Shown one piece after another: positions 31,745-40,793 of a DNA stretch of 64,000 nt. The notes beneath the pieces are model-generated. The model worked only from the letters and a program-made list of their open reading frames with translations, ran no database searches and had not been told where the DNA came from. Numbering within the stretch: the stretch's first letter is position 1; every line of letters begins with the position of its first letter. Made by a program: the position numbers and the translations under genes. Source of the DNA: Amoebidium appalachense (Eukaryota; Ichthyosporea); the NCBI GenBank assembly GCA_963693365.1, contig CAVNZM010000003.1, positions 3,658,001 to 3,722,000 of the forward strand, given 5' to 3'.

Positions 31745-32509
31745 TGTTGGACATTGTGTTCATAGAAGCTAGTTCTAGTGCACGTTGTTCCTTCTGTAAG
31801 TCAGAAATGATTGCATCTTGTGAGGCCAACCTCTGCTCCAGTAGTTGGACTAGTTGCTGCAACTGTAAGTTGTCAGACATAGTGTCGTGTATGATGGGTA
31901 ACTAGTCTATGTGTTTTGTGCACTGGAAACGACAGTAGAAAAGTGTAAATCAAACGTTCTGCTTCCCATGTTTGTGACATGGGAGGCACTGCTTTATATA
32001 GTCGTTGGCCACCTCATGGTGGCCTCGTGTGCACCCTGGTGGTGGGCCATGTACAGCATGGCCGAAAAGAGAGCACAATGAAAACAAGTCGTTAAAGATA
32101 TAAAAGTTAACTGTGCACGTTGAGTGGCTAGTTAACTTGCACTAAAGCACACAAATAAACGTGTTTAACACACCAATTGCAGTTAAACGTAAATCTTGCT
32201 TCACACAACTAAAAATATTCTGAGAATATCCGGGAATAAAGCACACTACCACTCTAAGAATAGAATCCTGTGGCAAATATAGACATGACATCATCTGAAC
32301 CGGGAATATTAATTAATGAGCACAATTAGCACGTTGCTAGTGAAGCTCGTCATTGGTACAGTTTTGGCTCAAACATATAACTACCATATATGAATATGAC
32401 CGTAAACAAAAGCTCTATGCACTCGAGTGAGTGTTGAAACAGTTATTCAATTGCTCAGAAACTTTCTCTAACAGACATTGCTAGCCGGGAGTACCAGTGT
32501 ACTCCAACA
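31745..32509 (-). repeat. 3' LTR of the copia element
   Basis: A 765-bp copy of the 5' LTR with no difference found on visual comparison. It carries its own TATA element (31993-32000) and the 45-codon gag start. Because the element ends here, that frame reads out into flanking DNA. Confidence 0.95.
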
Positions 32510-32660
32510 CCCCTACTCAATTGGATAATTGTGGTATGAATTAATGCAACTGAGCTCGAGTGCTTCAGGTGCACAAAATACAGACAATAAAGATTCCCCT
32601 ACTCAATTTTAGTATGGTACACGTAGTTGCACAGTCGGATGCAACTCTCTCCCCCCCCCT
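32510..32660 (-). promoter_or_regulatory. Polypurine tracts before the 3' LTR
   Basis: GAGTAGGGG abuts the 3' LTR start (32510-32518), and the same AATTGAGTAGGGG text recurs at 32596-32608. A stronger purine run, AGGGGGGGGGAGAGAG (32646-32660), lies 136 bases upstream. The LTR-adjacent run is in the usual plus-strand priming position; the distal one could act as a second PPT. Confidence 0.6.
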
Positions 32661-32695
32661 GAAGTATGAGGGCGCAGTTGGTTGATGACGGGTGC

Positions 32696-35092
32696 TCAGC
32701 ACATGTTGAGCATCCCCACGGCCTTGGTGAAGAAAGAGGCAGACAGGGCCTTGGTGAACATGTCGGCCTTGTTGTCAGCAGAAGCCACCGGGACCACAGT
32801 GATGTTGCCCAGCAGGTGATGTTCCTTGACGGAGCAGTAGCGGACGTCGATGTGCTTGGTCTTGGGCTTAACCCCCAGGGTGTCCAGCAGGGCCCGGGCA
32901 GACTCATTGTCCCCATGGATGGGCACCGGGGTGGGCTCATTGATAGGATTAAGGCCCAGGTCGTCCATCACATAGTTGAGCCATAGGGCCTCGTTCGTAG
33001 CAGCAGACATGGCCACAAATTCAGCCTCAGTGGAGCTGTGGGTGGTGATGGACTGGAGCCGAGACACCCAGGACACAGGGGAGGAGTTTATGAAGAAGAC
33101 ATAGCCCGTGGTGGAGCGCCGGGTGTCGCGGTCCTCGGCGTAGTCGGAGTCGGAGTAGCCAACAAGGTTGGGGGGGCCGGGACGGTAGACAATACCCAGG
33201 TCGATGGTGGCCAGCAGGTAGCTTACAACTCTGGTAGCCATAGTCCAGTGGGTGACGGTGGGCGCATGAATGTGTCGAGTAAGGACTCCCAGAGCCTGGG
33301 AAATGTCGGGGCGGGTGGTACGCGCAATCCACAGCAGGGCACCGACCAGGCTGGCATAGTCCTCCTTCTTGCTGTAGGCTGGGGTCTTGTTGCTTTCACT
33401 GGCCTGGCCCGGGACGATGGGGGTCTTGGTGCCGGACATGTGGGTGAGACGAAAACGGGCAGCCAAGTCGATGATGTGTTGACGATGGCCCAGACGCAGA
33501 GACCCGTCCTCCAGCCAGGTAAGAGTGTGCCCGATGAGCAGGGTAGGACGACCCAGGTCCTTGGCAGAGAAACGAGCATCCAGCTTGGTGAAAAAATCGT
33601 CGATGAGCGCATCAGTGGCGGCCGTCACGGTGAAGTCATCCACGTAGGCAGCAAGGGCAATAAATGTTGGGGTCCCGGCATTCTTGATGAACAGGCACGG
33701 GTCAGCAGCACTCACAATGAAGCCTTGGTCGAGGAGATGGTCACGGAGGGCCTCATACCACTGGCGCGGTGCCTGTTTTAGGCCGTAGAGCGCCTTGTGG
33801 AGCAAGCCGACAGCATGGGGGGCCGAGGGGTTGACGAAGCCAGGGGGCTGCTCAATGTAGATGGTCTCGTTGACGGTGCCGTTGAGGAATGCTGTGTTGA
33901 CGTCGATGTGGCGCAGAGGCAGACCTTGGGCCACGGAGGTAGCCAAAACCAGCCGGATGGTAGCCAGCGCAGCCACAGGTGACTCGGTGACGAAATAGTC
34001 CTGGCCAGGCTGCTGGTAGTTGCCCCGGGCCACAAGCCGGGCCTTGAAAGCAGTGACGTTGCCGACGTTGTCCTGCTTGACCGTAAAGACCCAGCCGACC
34101 GGAATGACAGTGGAGCCATCCTCTGGACGGGGCACAAGGGTGAAGGTGCCGTTGTCTTCCAGGGCCTTGAGCTCACGGTGTGCAGCCTCCTCCCATTTCA
34201 GACGCTGGGGACTCTTGAGTGCAGCCCGGACAGTCTTGGGGACAACAATGGTGGAAGCCTTGATGGGTGTTGATGCAGGAGCCGTAGCCTGGGGGGCAAG
34301 GGGGGCCGTAGCAGCAGCCACGTTGGCAGTCGGGCCTCGACGTTGGTCGTTGTACACAGCGCCACTACGGGTCGTCCGGGGGAGCCGATGTGCAGGCTCG
34401 GGCAGGATCGGAATGTCCAATTGATCACTCGGCGCTGTCCCATTGGCTGACAGACGAGACGAATCAGATTGCTGATCATTCCGGACGATGTGATTGGCTG
34501 GCTGATTTGACGAATCAGATGACTCCAAAAAATGATGAATTGCCGGTGCGGTCGACCAATCAGATGGGACATCACGGAGGGGGTGCAGAATAGCAGCCTC
34601 GTCGAACTGCACGTCACGGCTGACGGTCATCTTGTGTGCTGCTGGAATCCAGACCTTGTAGCCCTTGATGTTAGGAGGGTAGCCCACGAAGACGCCCTTG
34701 ACGGCACGAGGCGCCAGTTTCGGTGTATCCTGTTGATGGACGTAGCAGGGAGAGCCCCAGACACGGAGCCGGCTGTAGTCGGGAGGAATGCCGGTCCACA
34801 GCAGAGCGGGAGACGATTGGCTGCCGGTGGCTCGCGACGGGAGCATGTTGCGTATAAAAGCCGCGGTCACAGCTGCCTCGGCCCAGAATCCCACCGGAAG
34901 GCCGGACTGCTGCAGGAGTGCCCGAACCATGTCGAGGAGGGTCCGGTTCAGTCGTTCGGCAGTCCCATTCTGTTGAGGAGAGCCGGTGGTAGTGATCTGA
35001 TGGCGAATGCCATGCTCACGGTTGTAGTCCCCGAAGGCCGTGCCCATGTACTCGCCCCCCCCCGTCGGACTGAAACACCTGCATGGGAACAC
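32696..35092 (-). CDS. pol: Copia Pol, 3' part: integrase end, reverse transcriptase, RNase H
   Basis: About 798 codons. It begins with the rest of the integrase: GGGEYMGTAF, and the catalytic Glu in SPQQNGTAERLNRTL. The RT follows: KARLVARGNYQQPGQDY, HIDVNTAFLNG, ALYGLKQAPRQWYE and the catalytic AAYVDDFTV. RNase H closes it: GYSDSDYAEDRDTRRSTTGY, THSSTEAEFVAMS, HGDNESA and KTKHIDVRY. The frame ends NMC-TGA. It overlaps the preceding frame at the nine-G run, one base out of phase. Confidence 0.93.
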   Translation of the reverse strand: MFPCRCFSPTGGGEYMGTAFGDYNREHGIRHQITTTGSPQQNGTAERLNRTLLDMVRALLQQSGLPVGFWAEAAVTAAFIRNMLPSRATGSQSSPALLWTGIPPDYSRLRVWGSPCYVHQQDTPKLAPRAVKGVFVGYPPNIKGYKVWIPAAHKMTVSRDVQFDEAAILHPLRDVPSDWSTAPAIHHFLESSDSSNQPANHIVRNDQQSDSSRLSANGTAPSDQLDIPILPEPAHRLPRTTRSGAVYNDQRRGPTANVAAATAPLAPQATAPASTPIKASTIVVPKTVRAALKSPQRLKWEEAAHRELKALEDNGTFTLVPRPEDGSTVIPVGWVFTVKQDNVGNVTAFKARLVARGNYQQPGQDYFVTESPVAALATIRLVLATSVAQGLPLRHIDVNTAFLNGTVNETIYIEQPPGFVNPSAPHAVGLLHKALYGLKQAPRQWYEALRDHLLDQGFIVSAADPCLFIKNAGTPTFIALAAYVDDFTVTAATDALIDDFFTKLDARFSAKDLGRPTLLIGHTLTWLEDGSLRLGHRQHIIDLAARFRLTHMSGTKTPIVPGQASESNKTPAYSKKEDYASLVGALLWIARTTRPDISQALGVLTRHIHAPTVTHWTMATRVVSYLLATIDLGIVYRPGPPNLVGYSDSDYAEDRDTRRSTTGYVFFINSSPVSWVSRLQSITTHSSTEAEFVAMSAATNEALWLNYVMDDLGLNPINEPTPVPIHGDNESARALLDTLGVKPKTKHIDVRYCSVKEHHLLGNITVVPVASADNKADMFTKALSASFFTKAVGMLNMC

Positions 35093-35945
35093 CGTGTTGG
35101 GTAACCGCCGCCTTGTGGTACGTCACATATGCAGCCAGTGTGTCCGACTTCTTGACGAGGGGCACGGCCGTGGTGTGGCCGGTGAATTCGTCGTGGAACG
35201 TCGCCAAGTACTGAGCACCACCGATCGCGGGAGGGAAGGGGCCGCTGATGTCGCTGTGAACCTTGGCTAGGACCCGGGGAGCTTGGCTAGTTGATTCGGA
35301 GAAGGCAACACGGTGGGCTTTGCCGAGGGCACAGGGCTCACACACACCCGGAGACTTGGCACCGCCACCCACCAACAGGCCTGCAGACTTGATGACCGAG
35401 CGTACAGCGTCAATGCCAGCATGGCCCAGACGGTAGTGCCACGTGTTGAGGTCGGCAGTAACCTTGAGGATACGCGGAGCAGTGGTGGTTTGGGCGTCCG
35501 GGGTTGTGTCCGCGCGCAGAAGAGACACCGCCATGTGGTACAGCTTGGTGCCGACAGCCGAGCCGGTGGCCAGAATTTGATCGCCGTAGCACAACTTAAC
35601 GCCGCCGCGGGTGTCAAAGCGGGGTAAAACACCGTTGGTAGTTGCCGTGAACACACTGATGAGAGTGTCGGGGATGGAGGGCACGTAGAGTACATCCGTC
35701 AGCTGATGCACCGCAGTAACGCCGTCGATGGTGCTGGAAAAGAACACGTCGCCCACCCCAAGCACTGCACATGCACCCTTGTCGGCTACTTGGACCGTGG
35801 AGTAAGGCGCCGCACGCATGTTGATGAACACATCGGGCCGGGGGCACACATGGTCAGTGGCTCCAGAGTCGAGGAGCACCTTGTTGGTGCCACAGTCGTT
35901 GCTAGACATGAGGAAAGCCCGGGGAGCGGCAGCCCCCCCTTGCAC
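35016..35945 (-). CDS. pol: Copia Pol, 5' part: protease, GAG-pre-integrase, integrase core (start)
   Basis: An open frame with no usable ATG at its beginning, in the -1 frame relative to gag. The aspartic protease active site LLDSGATDHVC lies near residue 26. A zinc-binding HHCC module follows (WHYRLGHAG...CEPCALGK). Then comes the integrase core with the first catalytic Asp in KVHSDISGP and the second in VFQSDGGG. The frame is lost at a nine-base G run (plus-strand C at 35055-35063), and the remainder of the integrase continues in the next frame. Confidence 0.9.
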   Translation of the reverse strand: MQGGAAAPRAFLMSSNDCGTNKVLLDSGATDHVCPRPDVFINMRAAPYSTVQVADKGACAVLGVGDVFFSSTIDGVTAVHQLTDVLYVPSIPDTLISVFTATTNGVLPRFDTRGGVKLCYGDQILATGSAVGTKLYHMAVSLLRADTTPDAQTTTAPRILKVTADLNTWHYRLGHAGIDAVRSVIKSAGLLVGGGAKSPGVCEPCALGKAHRVAFSESTSQAPRVLAKVHSDISGPFPPAIGGAQYLATFHDEFTGHTTAVPLVKKSDTLAAYVTYHKAAVTQHGVPMQVFQSDGGGRVHGHGLRGLQP

Positions 35946-36994
35946 TGTGCCGTAGTGTGGGTAGTAGAGGCAGGGTGGTTGATGCAGGACCCAGGCAGGA
36001 GGGGACCACCCTTAGGTTTGCGGCCGTTGGCACGGTTGCCCCCCTTGCACATGGCGGTAGTGTGACTGGTAGACAGTGGGTGGTTGACGCAGGAACCCTT
36101 GGGGTAGGTGCTGGCACGGTTGTTGCCAGAGTTGCTGTGTTGGCCGTTGCCGTTGGGGCACTGAGACTTGATGTGGCCTGGTTTGCCGCAGCCGTGGCAG
36201 ATGACAGGTTGAGGAGCCCGTGTGGTGAAGGCGGCCGGCCCGGAGCTGGTAGTCACACGTGCACGTGGGTGGCTGGTCTCATATGCCCGTAGCTGTTGGA
36301 GGAGGCCCATCACGGTAGGCTTGGGTGTCATCTTGTAGGCAATTACAGGCATTTCGTAGTAAGGCACCTTGCCGAGGTCGTTGGTGAGCTTGGTCAGCAC
36401 TTGAGCATCACCAATTTGTGTGCCGTAATCGGCCAGGCGCCGCACGTAGCCGCGGAGTTTCATGGCGTATTTCGTCGCGGTGTCCGTAGGTTCAGGCGTA
36501 GAATTCATGTACAGCCCGATAAGGTCGTACTGATTGGCCTCAGATTGCTCCAGGTAGTGGGCAGATAGGGCCGACCATATCTCCGCAGGTGTGGTGGTGC
36601 GTGTTAACCCTAGGATACAACGCACGTCAATCGAGAGTGCTTGCCACAGGTAGGAACGGGCAGTGTCGACCTGTTCACGGGTAGCCGGGTGCTCCGTACT
36701 GGGCGCGATGGTGTGGAGAAGACCAGCACCAGAAAGCTGGACATACATGGTTTCGGCCCATGTGTGGTAGTCCGTGCCTGAATCATTATCAATGCCAGTG
36801 AAGAGAGGGATGTCGACCTTGAACTTGATGGAATCATTACGTGAGGGGCCCATAACCCTGTTGGACATTGTGTTCATAGAAGCTAGTTCTAGTGCACGTT
36901 GTTCCTTCTGTAAGTCAGAAATGATTGCATCTTGTGAGGCCAACCTCTGCTCCAGTAGTTGGACTAGTTGCTGCAACTGTAAGTTGTCAGACAT
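35786..36994 (-). CDS. gag: Copia Gag
   Basis: A 402-residue frame from ATG 36994. Residues 1-45 come from the LTR and contain a Leu/Gln-rich coiled-coil-like stretch (LQLQQLVQLLEQRL). The central region is the UBN2-like capsid portion (YLWQALSIDVRCILGL, TKYAMKLRGYVRRLADYG). A CX2CX4HX4C zinc knuckle (CHGCGKPGHIKSQC) lies at residues 266-279. Two copies of a C-x-NHP-x6-HTTA-x-CKGG motif follow. The frame meets the pol frame through a -1 shift at a seven-G run (35933-35939); beyond it the Gag frame continues about 50 codons without recognisable homology before its stop. Confidence 0.9.
   Translation of the reverse strand: MSDNLQLQQLVQLLEQRLASQDAIISDLQKEQRALELASMNTMSNRVMGPSRNDSIKFKVDIPLFTGIDNDSGTDYHTWAETMYVQLSGAGLLHTIAPSTEHPATREQVDTARSYLWQALSIDVRCILGLTRTTTPAEIWSALSAHYLEQSEANQYDLIGLYMNSTPEPTDTATKYAMKLRGYVRRLADYGTQIGDAQVLTKLTNDLGKVPYYEMPVIAYKMTPKPTVMGLLQQLRAYETSHPRARVTTSSGPAAFTTRAPQPVICHGCGKPGHIKSQCPNGNGQHSNSGNNRASTYPKGSCVNHPLSTSHTTAMCKGGNRANGRKPKGGPLLPGSCINHPASTTHTTAQCKGGLPLPGLSSCLATTVAPTRCSSTLEPLTMCAPGPMCSSTCVRRLTPRSK
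36846..36858 (-). promoter_or_regulatory. Primer-binding site complementary to initiator tRNA-Met anticodon arm
   Basis: Immediately after the LTR the element reads GGGTTATGGGCCC. Its complement, GGGCCCATAACCC, is the anticodon stem-loop of eukaryotic initiator tRNA-Met. Drosophila copia primes from the 5' half of this tRNA. Here the site is also translated, encoding part of Gag (RVMGP). Confidence 0.88.
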
Positions 36995-37623
36995 AGTGTC
37001 GTGTATGATGGGTAACTAGTCTATGTGTTTTGTGCACTGGAAACGACAGTAGAAAAGTGTAAATCAAACGTTCTGCTTCCCATGTTTGTGACATGGGAGG
37101 CACTGCTTTATATAGTCGTTGGCCACCTCATGGTGGCCTCGTGTGCACCCTGGTGGTGGGCCATGTACAGCATGGCCGAAAAGAGAGCACAATGAAAACA
37201 AGTCGTTAAAGATATAAAAGTTAACTGTGCACGTTGAGTGGCTAGTTAACTTGCACTAAAGCACACAAATAAACGTGTTTAACACACCAATTGCAGTTAA
37301 ACGTAAATCTTGCTTCACACAACTAAAAATATTCTGAGAATATCCGGGAATAAAGCACACTACCACTCTAAGAATAGAATCCTGTGGCAAATATAGACAT
37401 GACATCATCTGAACCGGGAATATTAATTAATGAGCACAATTAGCACGTTGCTAGTGAAGCTCGTCATTGGTACAGTTTTGGCTCAAACATATAACTACCA
37501 TATATGAATATGACCGTAAACAAAAGCTCTATGCACTCGAGTGAGTGTTGAAACAGTTATTCAATTGCTCAGAAACTTTCTCTAACAGACATTGCTAGCC
37601 GGGAGTACCAGTGTACTCCAACA
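36859..37623 (-). repeat. 5' LTR of the copia element
   Basis: 765 bp, starting TGTTGGAGTACACTGG and ending CAATGTCCAACA in element orientation, with 6-bp inverted ends. TATATAAA at 37107-37114 marks the promoter. The gag ATG (36994) lies inside the LTR, 136 bases from its 3' end, so the first 45 residues of Gag are LTR-encoded, as in yeast Ty1. Confidence 0.95.
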
Positions 37624-38000
37624 GGGGGGGGGGGAGGGGGGGGGGGATACACGGCAAAGCACTTTTTAGAAGACCTCTATGTCATCTTTAACAAATTTTA
37701 TTTCGGCCAGTGTTTGGCGGGGACACTTCTTGGCCCGTAAGTTTATCTGCCTGTCGCTTGGTACACAACATATGGCATGAAATGTCAAACAAACACACAT
37801 TTCTTATGTGTTTTGAAGAAGTCACCTATGATACAGTTGGGCCAGCACAATATATGGCCAAGCATGTCACTTGGGTGGCATTGTGTACATCACACCAGAT
37901 AGAAGTACACCAAAAAGGTTTTTTGGAATAAGGAATATGCCTTCAAAAAAATACCGAAACCCAAACCAAAATTACATATCAACACACTCACTGCAGCGGT
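37624..38000. other. Intergenic between copia and the protease gene
   Basis: Poly-G at the insertion flank, then unremarkable AT-rich sequence. The minus strand has AATAAA at 37697-37702, a possible poly(A) signal for the protease gene about 300 bases past its stop. No gene seen. Confidence 0.6.
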
Positions 38001-39347
38001 CTACATCATAGGCAAACCGTTCGAAAAACGACCGCGGTCCTCCTCCTTCATAGTACCAATAGGGACGGTGGGGGGAGGGAAGGTAACGGGCACATCAGGG
38101 GGAAGGGGGTCGACCACGCCCGTAGGGAGAAGCACGCGACTTTTGTAGTTGAGATTGTTAACTGCAGCACGGCACAGAGAAACAATCGGAATTCCCTTCC
38201 CATCTTTTCCGTTGTATCCGTCGGCGCCGCTGTACCACGAATCTGACTGAGGCTGGTATCCCTTTGTTGAGGGAGCGCCAGAGTATGAGGATTCACTTGG
38301 CGAAGGTTCCGAATAATCACTAGATGTGTTGTCCTTTTTGTTGTCCATGTGCATGTCTTTTTCATTTTCCTTTCCGTCGACATTAGTAAAGTTTTCATCA
38401 TCGGGGGGAGTCAGAATCGTGCCGCCGACGGTCATCGCCTGAGCGTTGCGTATGGTGGTGACAATCCAATCCACAAACGCAGGAACAAACGTGTAAACAG
38501 TGTCGCGGAGCCGGTTGGGAGGGTCACGCGCACACACGTTCACCGCCGCGTACGACACAAGACCAACCTGGCATGGACGGTCTACAGGCCTATCACCCAA
38601 ACGGTCCGTCCCCTCGTTGAAAAGAGCCCCGCCGGAATCCCCCTTGCACGTGCTCACATCCACACCACCGGCACAAATTTTCAGCGTGGGGTCTATAGTG
38701 GGGTCATTGTTCAACGCACGGCACGTAGCCGCGTCGATTGCAGCAAACAGCGCGTGGTTAAGGTGGGTAGGGCGGTCGAGCGGGACCCCCGTGTTTGTCT
38801 CGGCGAGATTTCCCCACCCGTACACCTCAAAGCCCGTGCGTGTGGACTCCTCCGGTGTGTTCCACTCAGGGAAGGGCCCTGCGTGAAGACGCATGTAAGA
38901 CCCCTCGGGAAGGAAAACGGGGGCGTTGAGGCGGACAAGGGCGATGTCTCCAAACGAGACGACGTTTCCGGGCTGGTAGGTGGGGTGGATGATAAACTGG
39001 GTCGCCTGACGAACGTGGAACTGAACGGGGCGAGGGAGGTCCAACCCACCTATCGCAATGGTGTGGCCCGGCTGGACGGTGCAGTGTGCGGCGGTAAGAA
39101 CCCATTCGGGGTTAATAAGTGCACCCCCGCAGTAGTGACCGTGGTGGGAGAGGGCGGCATTTGCGGGATCTTGTATGCTCACCATCCAAGGACGGGCGCG
39201 GCCTGCCTGTGCACCGTTGAGAATGCGGCCATCTGGGTTGGCGGTGGTGTTGAGGGAGAAGGGGAGCCACGCGGCACCGCGGGCGGGGTTGATGGCGGCA
39301 GCAACCACAAGGGCTGAGGAGAGAAGAGAGGTCTTTGTGCTCACCAT
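38001..39347 (-). CDS. Secreted S1-family serine protease with C-terminal extension
   Basis: 448 residues in one exon. I start at ATG 39347 (ACATGG context); the frame's earlier codon at 39371 is GTG. A signal peptide (MVSTKTSLLSSALVVAAA) is followed by a propeptide and the activation site R41-ILNG. The catalytic triad is His88 (TAAHC), Asp134 (GDIALV) and Ser238 (CKGDSGGAL). The residue at chymotrypsin position 189 is Ser232, not Asp, so trypsin-type Arg/Lys specificity is not expected. After the catalytic domain (to about residue 305) comes a hydrophilic tail rich in Asp, Lys, Ser, Tyr and Gly with PPDDENFTNVDGKENEKD-like text, of unknown role. A poly-T AG acceptor lies just upstream of the ATG, so a 5' UTR exon is likely. 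Confidence 0.9.
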   Translation of the reverse strand: MVSTKTSLLSSALVVAAAINPARGAAWLPFSLNTTANPDGRILNGAQAGRARPWMVSIQDPANAALSHHGHYCGGALINPEWVLTAAHCTVQPGHTIAIGGLDLPRPVQFHVRQATQFIIHPTYQPGNVVSFGDIALVRLNAPVFLPEGSYMRLHAGPFPEWNTPEESTRTGFEVYGWGNLAETNTGVPLDRPTHLNHALFAAIDAATCRALNNDPTIDPTLKICAGGVDVSTCKGDSGGALFNEGTDRLGDRPVDRPCQVGLVSYAAVNVCARDPPNRLRDTVYTFVPAFVDWIVTTIRNAQAMTVGGTILTPPDDENFTNVDGKENEKDMHMDNKKDNTSSDYSEPSPSESSYSGAPSTKGYQPQSDSWYSGADGYNGKDGKGIPIVSLCRAAVNNLNYKSRVLLPTGVVDPLPPDVPVTFPPPTVPIGTMKEEDRGRFSNGLPMM

Positions 39348-39371
39348 GTTGATGCTGTTGAAACGAAGCAC

Positions 39372-40039
39372 AGGAAACTAAAAAAAAAAAAGTAGGAATA
39401 TCGTTATAGTGACAGTAGACCGACTACATATGCAGGCCAAGATTGTCCGTACGAACTCGCGGCTGCGTTTGTGCACGTGCAACTGGTAAGTGATGGCTGC
39501 TGCTGCTGCAGGCTACTGGCGCTGTGAAGAGAAATGCAGCCCCAGTGGGGGTATTTATATGCAGAGGGGTGCCACTGAGGCCTATAATAGCCGCTAGGGT
39601 AGTGTGCGCGTCCGAGAGCTGTGAGGAATGCATATGTGGCACTGGTGGCACATGTGCCAAGATGCATGCCACGTTTTCGGCTGGCGTTTCGTAAAACAGC
39701 TGGGTGAGTTTCATACACACACATGTTACACACAGACACATCCAGCGAGTGCTTTTTGCAGCAAAATGATCTAGTGTCACGAGTAGCACGCCGTGAGTTT
39801 GGGTGCAGTTTGGTTTCGCCACTGATAGACCATGCGGCCACCGATAGTGGAGAGCAAACTTCACCGAGTTAACGTACAGTTCTAAATGCTGCGTGAACCA
39901 CACACATACAGTAGCCAAAAAGAAAACAATGTGTTCATGCGAGCCATACTGTTCCTTCCACAGAGTACACATGTGGTCACGGCATTCGAAGATGCATGTG
40001 GTGTGAGTGGAGGGCAGAGGCGAGAGAGAGAGACGGGGG

Positions 40040-40072
<33 letters not shown>

Positions 40073-40778
40073 CGGCCGGGGGATCAGATGATCTCTGACG
40101 TCACAAAAATGCAAACTCAGCATCAATCTGGTTGGTGATTGGCCCAAATGTTCGCGCCAAATCCCCCGCACAGTCGCCGTAATCGGGTTTCAAATGGCAT
40201 GTGAGCTAGTCTCCAAGGCTATGTACCCACTGGTTTACGTAAGTGGCTGAGCACTACTGCGCCGCGGTGTCTCCTGCGGCAACATACTTGAGCCGGGCCG
40301 CAGGGAGACAGCACTCAAAGTGACTAATGTGAGCGGGTTCACTTTGTGCGAGTGAACTGACAGGCTGACAGGTGCGACAATGAGCTCAACCTTTCGGGGG
40401 GCATGCGCACGTGCCAGATTTATGGCTGTGGTGCATAAGGTTCATGTGTCATGTAGCACAATGTGATGTGACCGCGCTATCAAGCGACATAAATGTAACT
40501 ACAATCGCGCTGGATAATAACCGGAAGGAGGCCTTGGGGGAAAAAAATGACCCGTGTAGACTCCGGGATATTTTGATGAAGCGTCAGCGTTATCACACAC
40601 TGCACCATGGTACAGGTAGTTTTTTTTTTTTGTTTGTTTGTGGTGGTGGGGGGGGGGGGAGGGGGGGGGGGGGGGGGGGGGTAGGCGAGGGCCACGGTAA
40701 GTCACGGTCCGACCACACAAGTTATCCGAGCACATGCAACCCCCTGCTCCCCGGGATATTAGATCCCGGGCACCTCAG
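39372..40778. other. Intergenic upstream of the protease gene
   Basis: Unique sequence with poly-G at 40,034-40,071 and 40,648-40,681. Apart from the TATA candidate I see no gene or RNA feature. Confidence 0.6.
39552..39559 (-). promoter_or_regulatory. Putative TATA box of the serine protease gene
   Basis: The minus strand reads CATATAAATACC about 205 bases upstream of the protease ATG. A TTTTTTTTTTTTAG acceptor-like site lies between them, consistent with a short spliced 5' UTR. Confidence 0.45.
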
Positions 40779-40793
40779 CTGCAGTGCACTATG

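Larger units (their letters stand above)
31745..37623 (-). mobile_element. Complete Ty1/copia LTR retrotransposon
   Basis: A 5,879-bp element on the minus strand. It has two 765-bp direct repeats with TGTTGG...CCAACA ends, a primer-binding site, gag with a zinc knuckle, then protease, integrase, reverse transcriptase and RNase H in copia order. Flanks on both sides are poly-G, so the 5-bp target duplication would be GGGGG. The LTRs look identical by eye over their whole length, which indicates very recent insertion. Two G-run frameshifts interrupt the coding region (35933-35939 and 35055-35063), so this copy is autonomous only if they are translational or sequencing artefacts. Confidence 0.95.

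Noticed and set aside
36845-36858. tRNA-Met-like sequence
   Set aside because: Only the anticodon-arm complement is present, directly next to the LTR. It is the copia primer-binding site, not a tRNA gene.
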